This document shows positions 48,559 through 58,476 of a stretch of DNA of 64,000 nucleotides, one piece after another. Source of the DNA: Flammulina velutipes. Taxonomy: Eukaryota > Basidiomycota > Agaricomycetes > Agaricales > Physalacriaceae. Within the stretch, counting starts at the first letter, position 1; every line of letters begins with the position of its first letter. The notes below the pieces were generated by a model that saw nothing but the letters and a program-made list of their open reading frames with translations, made no database searches and was not told the DNA's origin. The position numbers and the translations under genes were made by a program. The DNA lies in the NCBI GenBank assembly GCA_011800155.1, contig CM022376.1, forward strand, positions 2,232,001-2,296,000, written 5' to 3'.

Positions 48559-49303
48559 GGTCAAAGATGATAATAACGAGCGTCCAAACATACCCCAGCC
48601 TTATATACCTACCACGGACGCAAAGCGCTGATCATTAGCTCATCCCATTCTACCGGGAGATGAAGATGTAGATGGAAACGAGAGAAGATGCACAGCACAA
48701 GTACACCCAAGGATAATGTTTGTATTAGAATTATGATGCTGTTTCAAGAACGGTCAGCGCTCAATTCAAGTGTCTGAATTATCTTGCCTTACCCGGTACG
48801 CATCGGCATTCTCTCTCCGATATGGATGGGCTATGAAAGTATAACTTCGGCCTTTGAGTCTTCCATCGGGTTTGAAACCATGGCGGTTCAAGGAAGAGAA
48901 ACTCCGGCATCTTCCGTTGGCTGTTAATGAGAGCTATGTACGACCACATCGCTTGGTCTTACACTCCGGAGAGATGGAGTCAACAAATAATAAACTGGGG
49001 CGGAAGAGAGGAAAATTTGGTCATTTCAGACAGATATTACTCACAATCGAAACCAGATGGCCAGAGGGTGATTTATCAGATATATGGGATTTGTTGAGGA
49101 AAAGATCGAAGAGTGTATCGATCTAAGCGCAGAAACACTAGCAAGCGAACCAAGCCCATGCTGGAAGGGAAAGAAATGTGGCTTGAGTCGTTCCCACGCC
49201 ACATATCACCTCGTCTCAACCCCATCCCATGCCTCCCCTCTCCGCACCTCCATCCATTACATACATAAACATCGAGCCCAACCTTACCCTCCCCTCAAAC
49301 AAC
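48559..49303. other. Intergenic, divergent promoter region
   Basis: This region lies between divergent starts of the second DUF6533 gene and the eight-cysteine protein gene. A 90-codon plus-strand frame at 48854-49126 has no recognisable features and is probably chance. Nothing else was seen. Confidence 0.4.
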
Positions 49304-49635
49304 ATGCACATATCTCTTACACTCATCCTCATCTCCACCCTCATAACCCTCGGCCTAGCCGGTCCCATAAAATGCACAGAAGAAATGACCGGCCCGCCCA
49401 CCGGCTGCGCCTCAGATGCAGAATGTAAAAACGGACGCATTTGCTGTCGGATCCGGGGCGCGTCATTCCCGCCTGGGCCTTTCGGAGGGGTGCGTACCAT
49501 TGTTACCATACCAAATGAGAGACTTATCATCACAATCCATAGTGCGAGTCAGTCCACTCCGCCTGCTTCTCGCCCGACTTCTGCCTTCGAGACTCAGGCT
49601 CAGAGGACGGAGGGTTGTCTCCTACCGTAGAATGA
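49304..49635 (+). CDS. Small secreted eight-cysteine protein
   Basis: The signal peptide is MHISLTLILISTLITLGLAG. The mature part is about 70 residues with eight cysteines, seen in KCTEEM, PTGCAS, AECKN, RICCRIRG and, after one intron, GCESVHSACFSPDFCL. The intron starts GTGCGT, ends CATAG and is in phase. Splicing it adds three cysteines and a terminal DSGSEDGGLSPTVE. The even cysteine number and the paired CC suggest a disulfide-knotted extracellular protein. The spacing is loosely like WAP/four-disulfide-core proteins, but I cannot assign it. It is convergent with eIF4A, with a 158-bp gap. It could act in interaction with other organisms or in the cell wall; that is inference. Confidence 0.78.
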
Positions 49636-49793
49636 ACTAGAACTTGAAGGTTAGAAGTGTCCGACGAGTACATGCAAATGAGTCGTAAATTCCATCAAAT
49701 ACACATATACACGGATTCATGGAAGAAGACGAAAAACTAAAAGGAACAGTCGGGGGAGCAGCAGAATAATTTTAGTGAGACACAACGAAGGGT

Positions 49794-51250
49794 CTAGATG
49801 AGGTCGGCAACGTTCAATGGCATCTCGTCAATCTGGGTGTTGTAGAACTCTGAAAGACGAAGGGTTAGCCAATGGAGGGAGAAAAGAGAAAAGAATGACA
49901 CGCACGTTCAATATCACGGAGCATGCGGACATCGTCGGTGGTGACGAAGTTGATGGCGACACCTTTGCGTCCGAATCGTCCGCCACGACCGATACGATGG
50001 ATGTAGTTCTCCCTGTTTGTGGGGAGATCGTAGTTGATGACCAACGAAACTTGCTGGACATCGATTCCACGGGCGAGGAGATCGGTCGTGATCAGTACAC
50101 GAGATGAACCTGAACGGAACTCCTTCATGAGCACCTCGCGCTGCTTCTGCTCCATGTCACCGTGCATGGCACTGACGGTAAATTCACGCGAGTGCATCTT
50201 CTCGGTGAGCCAATCCACCTTGCGACGGGTGTTGCAGAAGATGACGGCTTGGGTGATGGTAACGGTCTCGTAGAGATCGCATAGGGTGTCGAGCTTCCAC
50301 TCCTCCTTCTCGACGGCAATATAGAACTGCTTGATACCTTCAAGGGTAAGCTCGTCACGCTTGACGAGGATACGGACAGGGTCCCTCATGAACTTTTTCG
50401 TGACCTCGAGGACATCAGCGGGCATGGTGGCAGAAAGGAGGACGACCTGGGTGTCTTGGGGAAGGAGCTGGAAGACTGGGAGGAGGGTAAATGACTGCTA
50501 GAATCAATAAGGAAAAAGACGCACCTTCATAGATTTGGTCTTTGAAACCTCTCGACAACATCTCATCAGCTTCATCTAAGCAGAAAATTTTGATGGTGTC
50601 TGTGCGGAGAGCACGACGGTTGATCATATCGAAGACACGACCGGGGGTACCGACAACGACGTGTACGCCCTCCTGGAGCTTGGCCATGTCTTCCCTGACG
50701 TTGGTTCCACCAACACACGCATGACATTCGATGTTCATGTAGTCGCCGAGGGCGATGACGACCTTTTGGATCTGCTGTGCGAGCTCACGCGTAGGAGCGA
50801 GAATGAGCGCCTGGGTGCCCTTGATCGAAAGGTCGAGTTGCTGCAGGATAGAGATGGAAAAAGTCGCTGTTTTGCCGGTACCAGACTGGGCTTGGGCGAT
50901 AACGTCGTGGCCTTTGACGACGGGCACGATGGCGCGCTGTTGGATGGCGGAGGGGCGTTCGAAACTAGGAAACCGGTCGGTGAAGGGAGAAAAGAGAGAA
51001 TGGGTGCGCGCTTACCCATAGGCGTAGACACCACGGAGGAGTTCTGGCTTTAGTTCCATGTTATCGAAGCTATCGCAGTGCATATCAGTGCTCGTCCTTT
51101 GCTTCGGCGTATGTTGAGCACTCACTTGTCGACAACCTGGTCCCAGTTGGACTCGATCTCGTTCTCGGCGACATCTTGGAGGGCCTCTTCACTGCCGTCG
51201 TTGTCAGCTTTACAGCAGTCATGGCAAATGCTTGCAGACGCACGCTGACA
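49794..51250 (-). CDS. TIF1: ATP-dependent RNA helicase eIF4A
   Basis: This is the DEAD-box helicase of the cap-binding complex, which unwinds 5' leaders in the cytosol. My preferred start at 51250 gives MSA, then a 52-nt intron (GTGCGT, GCTGAC, GGCAG), then [20 protein letters not shown]. The helicase motifs are all present: [10 protein letters not shown] (I), PTRELAQQ (Ia), GTPGRVFDM (Ib), DEAD (II), [13 protein letters not shown] (IV), [21 protein letters not shown] (V) and [13 protein letters not shown] (VI). The last exon follows MLRDIE and ends NVADLI at TAG 49794. The length is about 400 residues. The N-terminus is the only uncertain part. Motif III lies in the exon near 50430. Confidence 0.94.
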
Positions 51251-52027
51251 TATGGTTTTCTCGTTACAAAAAGAGTCGACTTGCAAAAGACAAGATCGAC
51301 AAGGAGGGCGATGATAATGGGGGCTGATGAGCGTTGGAATGAAGGCCAGATTTTTTTGGCGCTGAGAGATGCCGGAGCTTTTCACCGTGGGAAGATCGTC
51401 TATATTAGGGATTTTCTGGTGATCCGGCGTCCTGACGGAACCGGCGGTTTGATGTAGCCCACGGTGACTAACCTGCGCCACCACCTGTGCTCTAGGGAAG
51501 GTCTGAGGGTAACGATAGCTGTTGAGGCATGTAATTTTTGTATTACACGGACAGCTACATTTGCTTGTTGATGAGAAGGATAAAGGTTGCATTGTAATGT
51601 ACAATGTGTCCACTATCATTGCACCTAATATTGATCTCTGAGAACCAGTGTACGTTGTTGTTGAACCTAGAGTCTTGCAATTTCTAAAAGCAGAGTCAAA
51701 TAAGAACGAGCTTTGGACTTGATCATGGTATGTCGTTTTGATTGTGGCGTACTGACCTGTCATTCAAGTTGATTTGTCCACGGACGCTCAAAGCATACAC
51801 TCTTTGCTGCGCATTGAACTTGACCACTAGACAATCATGGTCTATTCATGTTCAACGCACAGGCCCTTATCCGCCGATGCTTATTGTCATATAAATCCAT
51901 CCCCACAATAAGCGCCTACCAGTGCATGGACCGCTTTGTCCATGGCCACCGAAAATACGTATAAAAGCTACGGCCTAGTCAAACATATCCCACACCCCAC
52001 CGGCACCAACCCCCATCCAACACCACA
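51251..52027. promoter_or_regulatory. Divergent promoter, eIF4A and charged-protein copy 1
   Basis: The right half (51790-52027) is duplicated at 53145-53345, upstream of copy 2. It contains a 27-bp element at 51797-51823 and a TATAAAAG box at 51960-51967, 68 bp before the ATG. No gene was found in the left half. Confidence 0.5.
51797..51823 (+). repeat. 27-bp upstream element, occurrence 1
   Basis: ACACTCTTTG is followed by a variable dinucleotide-level stretch and GCATTGAACTTGA. Close matches are at 53003-53029 and 53151-53177. All three are on the same strand, upstream of members of the charged-protein array. Confidence 0.65.
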
Positions 52028-52497
52028 ATGTCCGAACCCATCCCATTCGAAGAAGCCGTCTATTTCGCAACACTCTCCGATCAACAACAGTCGTCAGTCC
52101 TTTCCCCTTCCCCCTCCTCCCTTCTTATTTAATCAATCCACAGGGAATACATCGCAGGCAAAGCCTACTCGCTCGCGATGCCGACGAAACTCCAAAGGGA
52201 AAAGGAAAGAGTCGAGCAGGTAGCTGCTCGGAGGAGACTTGCGTGGGCGCGTGGGGTTGAGTGGGCTGTGGAGGACGAGAAAAGGTGGGTTAGGGGGAAG
52301 AAGAAGAGGACTGATGAGGATAATGAGGCGTTTGGGAGAGCGATTGCTCACTACCTGTATGTTGAGGGTGAGAGACTCGAAGCGGCGGCGGATTTGTTTG
52401 TTAATCATTATTATGAGTATGTATCCTTCAGTTTGGGTTTGGGTTTACGGTTGCTGACGAGTGGATTAGTCCGGGCACGAGCGGGAGGTCGGGGTGA
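52028..52497 (+). CDS. Small charged protein, array copy 1
   Basis: This is the first of three tandem paralogues. Exon 1 encodes MSEPIPFEEAVYFATLSDQQ; the intron donor (GTCAGT) falls right after the conserved Gln-Ser. Exon 2 continues EYIAGKAYSLAMPTKLQREK, and a long Arg/Glu-rich helix ends near AADLFVNHYY. A last short exon encodes PGTSGRSG before TGA. It is about 120 residues with no signal peptide or membrane segment, so probably intracellular. Relatives at 53346 and 54513 share the N-terminal I-x-x-E-E-A-x-F-(A/S) pattern, the two intron positions and the short Gly/Ser/Thr tail. The function is unknown. Confidence 0.72.
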
Positions 52498-53345
52498 TGG
52501 AATATGACCACGTTCGGATTGGAGGAAAAGTCCAGGTGGATGATATTATGCCTGGCTGGCTGGTTTAAGAGTTGTTATTGGTTATTGGTTATTACTCCCT
52601 TTCTACCTTCTTCATTATGATCACTGCGATGTTGCCGAATTTAATTCATTCTTGAACAACAACCTCCCGTGTTTTAAGTGTTCTATTTTGAGAGAATGCT
52701 CATAAGTTCTCCGTTCGATCTCAATTTGAGACAAAATATCAATGCGAACATATCTCCGAGGCACCTGGCGTCGATCCCACACTATTCCTAGACTGTGGCG
52801 CATATCGTCGTAACCGCTGATCCCGCGTAGCCATCCGAACGACCCAATCCTACAACCAAATGCTGATATGCACCATAGCCATATCCAGGAATGAAAGACC
52901 TCTGGCTTATGTCCGAGATCGATTCGGCTACTAACGTCGCGCTTGTGGCGTGGGATAGATTGACTTACCGGGGCGCTTGTTGAGGAATGATCGCCAATGA
53001 ACACACTCTTTGTTGCGCATTGAACTTGATGTTCATTGATGGTGAGTCAACCCAATAGCCTAGTCAAATGAGAATGAAATATGAATTTGATCTCGTAGTG
53101 CCTGCGGTGGCTTAGAATATTGTTACTTTGTCCACGGTCGATCAATCCGTACACTCTTTGTCGCACATTGAACTTGACTAACCAACATGTTGTGTCCTTA
53201 TCCTCCGAGGCTTATTGTCACAATAACCTAAGAGTGCATTGACCGCTTTGTTTGTGGGCAAGCGAAAGTATATATAAAAGCTACGCTCTCGTCGAGCACA
53301 TCCCAAATCATACTCACACCAACCCATATCATACCAGCCCCCACA
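52498..53345. promoter_or_regulatory. Spacer and promoter of array copy 2
   Basis: It carries two occurrences of the 27-bp element (53003-53029 and 53151-53177) and TATAAAAG at 53273-53280, 73 bp before the ATG. The segment near 53145-53345 is a recognisable copy of 51790-52027. No additional gene was seen, although a minus-strand frame at 52621-53004 is open. Confidence 0.5.
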
Positions 53346-54012
53346 ATGTCAAGCTGGGCAGCCGACGAACCCCTCACCATCGAAGAAGCCGCGTTCTTCG
53401 CGTGCCTCTCCGAGAAAGAACAGTCGTCAGTCTCTCTTCCTTCACCTGTCTCTCTTTCCAGGCTCACGAACTAATCATTTCATAAAGTGAATACATCCTG
53501 GACAGAGCCCTAGAGCTCATGGAAAAAAGGGAAACAGAGATGGCTCGTATCATCGAAGAAGCTGGGAGGGCAGCGGAGAAGGCTTGGGACGAAGCTGATC
53601 GGAGGGAGGAGGAGAGACGGCGGGATGAAGCTAGGAGGCGTCGGAGGGTCGAGGAGGCTGAAGAAGCTCGGAGGGGAGCTGTGGCTAGTCAGGCTCGGAG
53701 GGTCAGAGAGGAAGATGCCAGGCATCGTGGGTATGTAGTGTCCCCCAGGTTTACCGTGTCGCTGATCTGACTACGTTTAGTACGAGCGCGACGCCACGTT
53801 CGGAGTGGAGTGGGAGTAGCTATAGGTGCGTACATATTCTCATACGCTCCGTGTCATTGCGCTAACGATACGTACTAGCGGATCGCCTGGTTCGAGCTGG
53901 AGCTCTAGCTCTAGCAATATGTGCGTATATCTCTCATACAACATGTCGTGGGACTGACTTGATGCTTAGCGGAACACCGCGCTCGGATTGGGCGGCAAGC
54001 CCGGGCAGGTAA
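53346..54012 (+). CDS. Small charged protein, array copy 2
   Basis: The first exon is MSSWAADEPLTIEEAAFFAC and LSEKEQS, with a GTCAGT donor at the same codon as copy 1. Exon 2 is EYILDRALELMEKRETEMAR, followed by a very Arg/Glu/Ala-rich coiled-coil (DEADRREEERRRDEARRRRR). Three short terminal exons encode TSATPRSEWSGS, SGSPGSSWSSSSSN and GTPRSDWAASPGR, ending at TAA. The repeated TPRS-x-W-x-x-S motif in the tail is an addition relative to the other copies and looks like internal exon duplication. There is no signal peptide. Function unknown. Confidence 0.7.
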
Positions 54013-54512
54013 AGAGTCCGTTCCCTTCAATCGTTCTGTTTATTCCGAGTCTATCTAACGCCCTTATGATGATTACGACGCTGCTCAATTCAACCCAATT
54101 CAACCTTGTTATGTACCTACGTCATAGAATTTGGGCTCTCGTTTCCCCACATTTGACTTGCACGCGGAGACGTCTTTACTTGTTGACTCAATGCTCCCTC
54201 ATGGCGGAGAGTCCAACATCATGTCCGTGCCCGTGGGAACGCTATTTTGATGGTATCGTTAACTTGAATCACCGAACTCGGCGCGTGTGTTCTCGCATAC
54301 TTTCTATTCGCGATCGATTGTTTGAATAACCAATATCCACATCCTTTGTTCGTGACCAACCATAACATACTTACACAGACGCGCTCTCATTGTACACCCC
54401 CCGCACGCGCATTTTCTTTGTTCAAGTACACTTCTAATATATAAGCTGCGACCCGGAACGTCGCACACCCATTCCACGTACACACCTAACACCCCAATAC
54501 CCAACACCCAAG
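54013..54512. promoter_or_regulatory. Spacer and promoter of array copy 3
   Basis: A TATATAAG box lies at 54438-54445, 75 bp before the next ATG, matching the distance in the other two copies. The 27-bp element was not found here. No gene was seen. Confidence 0.5.
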
Positions 54513-54893
54513 ATGACCAGACCCATCTCACCCCAAGAAGCCCTATTCATATCATGCCTACCCCAACACCTACAAGAGTCAGTCCCTCCCTTCCCCCTCT
54601 CCCCCACAACCATATTCTCAATTCTTGACCATGACAGCGCCTTCCTCGTCGAAGAAGCCCTAGCGAAGATGGACACCCAATTCAAACGAGAAGCCGCCCC
54701 GACTCGGAAGCTCAACTGCGAAGCTATTTTAGAAATGGCTGAGAGGGACTATGTAGAGTATCTTCGGGTGTGTGAGGAGGAGAGGAGGAAGTTTGAGAGT
54801 GTGTTTGGGCGTCGGGAGGGGTATGTATCTTCAGAGTTCAACGTCGACTCGGGGCTTAGATTTGATAGCGCGACGCCACAGACGGGCAAGTAG
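54513..54893 (+). CDS. Small charged protein, array copy 3
   Basis: It begins MTRPISPQEALFISCLPQHL, with an intron after QE (GTCAGT donor) as in copies 1 and 2. Exon 2 is AFLVEEALAKMDTQFKRE, followed by a helical stretch with EAILEMAERDYVEYLRVCEE and FESVFGRREG. A GTATGT intron leads to a last exon encoding ATPQTGK before TAG. The shortened tail keeps the (S)ATP motif of copy 2. It is around 95 residues and the most diverged member. Intracellular by lack of a leader; function unknown. Confidence 0.68.
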   Translation: MTRPISPQEALFISCLPQHLQESVPPFPLSPTTIFSILDHDSAFLVEEALAKMDTQFKREAAPTRKLNCEAILEMAERDYVEYLRVCEEERRKFESVFGRREGYVSSEFNVDSGLRFDSATPQTGK

Positions 54894-56833
54894 AGTGTCC
54901 GGGTGCATTTCGTAGACATTATCGTTCCATTATTTCCGAGATTACTTTATGATTATGATGTTTCTCAATTCGATTTTAATTTCATGTTCCTCCATGTTTT
55001 GCAAGCGTTGAGAGCCTCTCGCTGTTTCATTCTGGGACCTTCGATATAATTTGACTTGCACGCGTAGTATTTACTGGGGCGGTGCCAGTGATGGCTCGAT
55101 GCATCCTCTCAAAGAGTATAGTAGCGTAGCCGTAGCAATCGAGGGCGTGGCGTGGGAAAGCTATTCATCTCCCCCACGCCCGGGAAACGAGAGATGTTCT
55201 AATCTTCTGTAACTCCATCTGTGGCCTTTGACAGGGATTCTCCGACCCCTAGAAGCGCGCGCGCAAAAGGCCCCGGAGCAGGTCGTGGTGGACGGATAAG
55301 ATCGGGGAACCAAAACCTGTTTTCGGTTCACGGATACTACAACACGAACGGGCTACATATCACTGGCTCCGCCATCTACATATGAGTTTCTTTGGATAAT
55401 TATCGTCTTTTGCGCAGGCACAATTGAACCTGATCTGAACTGTGTGCGAAAGAGGAAAGTAAGATCGCGCGTGGCGCACCCGGCTCCATTACAACTAAAA
55501 CGGACGCCTTCCATTCAACAGGAACTTTTCCATCCCTCGGCCCGTGTCCATTAAGGATAAATCCAAGGAGGCGTTCCATGCAACATAGCATAGACAAGAG
55601 GTCAAGCAGACGTAGGACGCCCAGAGAGATGGGAATGTATCAGTATGGGGCTTACTTCAGCGCAGTGACATGGCGTGAACCAACATCGAGGCGGAATATC
55701 GTTCATATGACTTGTGTACTGCAATCATCATTTTGCAACACGCTGTCATCTACTCGCGCAGCGATTGAAGAACTACTGTGGTATATCAGCATGGGTCGAA
55801 AAGTGTTAGCAAGCATCGCACCTTCTCCATAAAAAATGTTCAAGGATTTGGGAGCTTCGAGTCTGTTACGGGCCTGGTATTACTGTATATGCAGAACTAT
55901 GGCAAAAGCAAGGCAAGAGATCAGCACTGTGGATGGATTATTATATGTGAGCGTCGAAGATGGGTGGCAAACATCCCGGGCCGATCTTCCGTGTCGCCGT
56001 CTGTATCGTACCATCACAATGCACGTTACATTGCACAACACACACACCTACCCTTCCACCTCACCGGAACCAGCTCGTCTCTTGTTTAGAACACCCAACA
56101 CCGTGCTGAGATATCCAACATCTCGCCCGCCCCGTGATATCAGGCGCCTTTCACCTAATATCACCGTCGATAAAACACTTCTTACCTGTGCTCCTCTCAT
56201 TCTACGTCAAACATTCTCTTTGTCATGGCGACCATCACCTCTGGCGTGAACTTCCCATTCCGTGCCGTCTCTTTGTTCGTTTGCGCCCAGTACGCTCTCT
56301 TGGTGGAGTCTTTTTACTCTGTCCCCTCGCGCTGTTTGCGTCGGTCTCTTGGTGCTCGAACCATCCCTTTCCCGACAATACTCAGTCCCGCAACTCAATG
56401 TTTTTTACGTGTTTGGTGTTCGTCTCTTGCTCGTAACATTGCACCATTTGCGCCTGTCTCCTTGCACGGTTTGCGTCTGTCTCCCCGTGCCTATCACCTG
56501 GCACCATCTAAAAATCTTGTTGTTGGCGCTCACCGTTACGCTTGCACCTGTCTCAGTGCGCATACAACATTCATGATCAAATCCACGCGCCCTGCCCTCT
56601 CGTTTGCGCCTTCGCTTCATGTTTGTGCTTTCACAGAAAGGAATTCTCACATCACTCTGGTTGGATTACAACCGCGTTGCGTATCCAGATTCCCACCAGA
56701 CCTCGGCTTTGCGTTGACGCCACACTCGATGTATTCTTCTCATTATCTACCTATAATGGTTCTCCTCATACTACGCATATGTGTCGCAAGTCAAGGATTC
56801 AGAATGGATCGACAGTTTAATGTCCAATATCAC
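54894..56833. other. Gene-poor stretch, holds one arm of an inverted repeat
   Basis: No gene could be supported. A 249-codon plus-strand frame at 56225-56974 overlaps a repeat and the tRNA and has no protein-like features. 56372-56730 shares sequence with 61130-61352 in inverted orientation. Confidence 0.45.
56372..56730 (+). repeat. Diverged inverted repeat, left arm
   Basis: Matches to the right arm include CGACAATACTCAGTC at 56373-56387 and TTCTCACATCACTCTGGTTG at 56644-56663, which reappear on the other strand with one or two changes at 61330-61352 and 61190-61218. The spacing differs between arms (about 270 against 130 bp), so this is an old, partly deleted repeat. Non-coding. Confidence 0.55.
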
Positions 56834-56905
56834 ACACCGATGGTGAAGTGGTTATCATGCTTGCCTTCCAAGCAAGCGGCACGGGTTCGATTCCCGTTCG
56901 GTGTA
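56834..56905 (+). tRNA. tRNA-Gly (anticodon TCC), copy 1
   Basis: This is a 72-nt cloverleaf. The acceptor arms ACACCGA and TCGGTGT are perfectly paired. The anticodon arm is CTTGC-CTTCCAA-GCAAG with anticodon TCC (reads GGA), and the T arm is ACGGG-TTCGATT-CCCGT, followed by discriminator A. The internal promoters are present: A box TGGTGAAGTGG and B box GGTTCGATTCC. There is no intron. Two identical copies lie downstream on the other strand. Confidence 0.95.
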
Positions 56906-56950
56906 TCCACCATTACCCAAAACTTTTGGGCTGCGACTGGATCCGGCGTA

Positions 56951-58149
56951 TCAATTGATATACATTTTGTGTAACTGAGTTGGATGTATAGGGAGGCTAT
57001 CTTTTACTCTAGGTGTACCGTACAGCGGTTTGAGGGCATAGTGGACGTCAAATGCGCAGTCACCCGACCGCTTTCCTGCGAGGGCGCGCACTCTCTTTGC
57101 AGCATCTAAGGAGACGACTTCTATGAAGCCCGTTGTTTGTTTTGGGGTCTTGGAATCTCGGACTATGGGCGTCATCAGATGGGAAGTGGAAGAAAAGATG
57201 GGGACGCACCGAATTTGATGTTCATAACCTCGTCGACGCCACTGCGTAGCTCTTTATACAGCCAAGTCTTGAGCTCCCTCGGACCTCGCGTCCATCCGGT
57301 GAAATGGAGGTTCCTCGAGGGCGGGCCTTCGGGCGCGCGCTGGGGCTGCTGGTAGTCGACAAAGAGGGTGTGGACGGTGTACTTGCCGTCGTCCGTCGAG
57401 TCCACGCCCAGCTCGACGTTGTCTGTGGAGACGCGCACGCGGAGGGGATTGTCGCGGCACTCTTCAAAGGCGGATACGGCGGCGGCCTGGTCTGCGAACT
57501 GGATATTCATGTATCCTGGAGCGGAGGTATCTTTGGCGGGCTTGGCGTATGTGCGTGAGAGGGCGCCGAACTTTTCAAAGTGGGCGGTGAGGAGGGCGGG
57601 GTTTGTGCTGTATGGGATGGAGCCGACGAAGAGGGTGTCGGTGGGGGTGACGGGCGGGCGCATGTACGTTGAGGCGTTGGAGTAGACTAGCTGGAGTGTC
57701 CGGTTCTGCCGCGCGGAGATGATGGGGTCCTTTTCGTATGCCTTGTATGCTTTGCGCGCGTGCTGCGGCGTGTCGAATTCGATGAATGCGTATTTGCCGT
57801 CGCGCTTGATGACTGTCTGTGGGGTGAGAGGGGGTGAGAGGAAGGCGGCGGGGGACGTACCTGTGCGGGTGGAGATGATTCCTTGATACCTCTCCTTCAT
57901 CGCGTCTAGCAGCTCCTTTGCCATCTCTTCGTCTTCTACCCGCGGGAAGAGTAGGGCGCGCGACCGAGGCGCATTGGAGGCTGGTCGAGGGGGTTTCAGC
58001 GATGACGATAGCACGCTGGCGAATAGATCCACGGTATCTTCGTCTCGCGGTTTCGGTGTCGAGTCCGGGAGATCGTTCCAGGTAGATGTCGACATATGGC
58101 GGGGCAAGCGCGTCAGAGCGCATCGTCCTCGTAGAATGGAAGATAACAT
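56951..58149 (-). CDS. RRM-type RNA-binding protein, probably mitochondrial
   Basis: The start MLSSILRGRCALTRLPRHMS looks like a mitochondrial targeting leader (basic, no acids). One intron (GTACGT donor, CCACAG acceptor) joins ISTRT to TVIKRDGKYAFIEFDTPQHA, part of a first RRM-like unit. The second RRM has DTLFVGSIPYSTNPALLTAH as RNP2 region and PGYMNIQFADQAAAVSAFEE near RNP1. A third unit begins RNLHFTGWTRGPRELKTWLY and continues after the last intron as FVRDSKTPKQTTGFIEVVSL, ending LHKMYIN at 56951. It is around 360 residues. RNP aromatic residues are only partly conserved. A role in organellar RNA processing or translation is inferred. Confidence 0.82.
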
Positions 58150-58404
58150 CCCGTCGTGACTATAGTCGAATGCCCATTCCTCGACGTTGACGGTTATGGT
58201 CAGAACCTCGGGTCACTACAGGGTCACTATAAAATTCCCATTACGGTGAGTCTTGTCACGGTCATAAGCCGTTCAAACCCTAGCGTGAGATGTGTTCACA
58301 AATAGCGGGGCGTGCACGACATCCCTCACACTCACGACCCCAAAGAGTTAGTGATGTGGTACTACGGATAAAACAGCACAAAAAGATCACCCATGCCTTA
58401 CAGA

Positions 58405-58476
58405 TACACCGAACGGGAATCGAACCCGTGCCGCTTGCTTGGAAGGCAAGCATGATAACCACTTCACCATCGGTGT
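58405..58476 (-). tRNA. tRNA-Gly (anticodon TCC), copy 2
   Basis: The sequence is identical over all 72 nt to the copy at 56834-56905, with the same intact stems and internal promoter boxes. Flanking sequences differ, apart from a few bases after the acceptor stem. Confidence 0.95.

Noticed and set aside
56225..56974. 249-codon plus-strand frame ending across a tRNA
   Set aside because: It overlaps the tRNA-Gly gene and a non-coding repeat and has no domain or splice structure.
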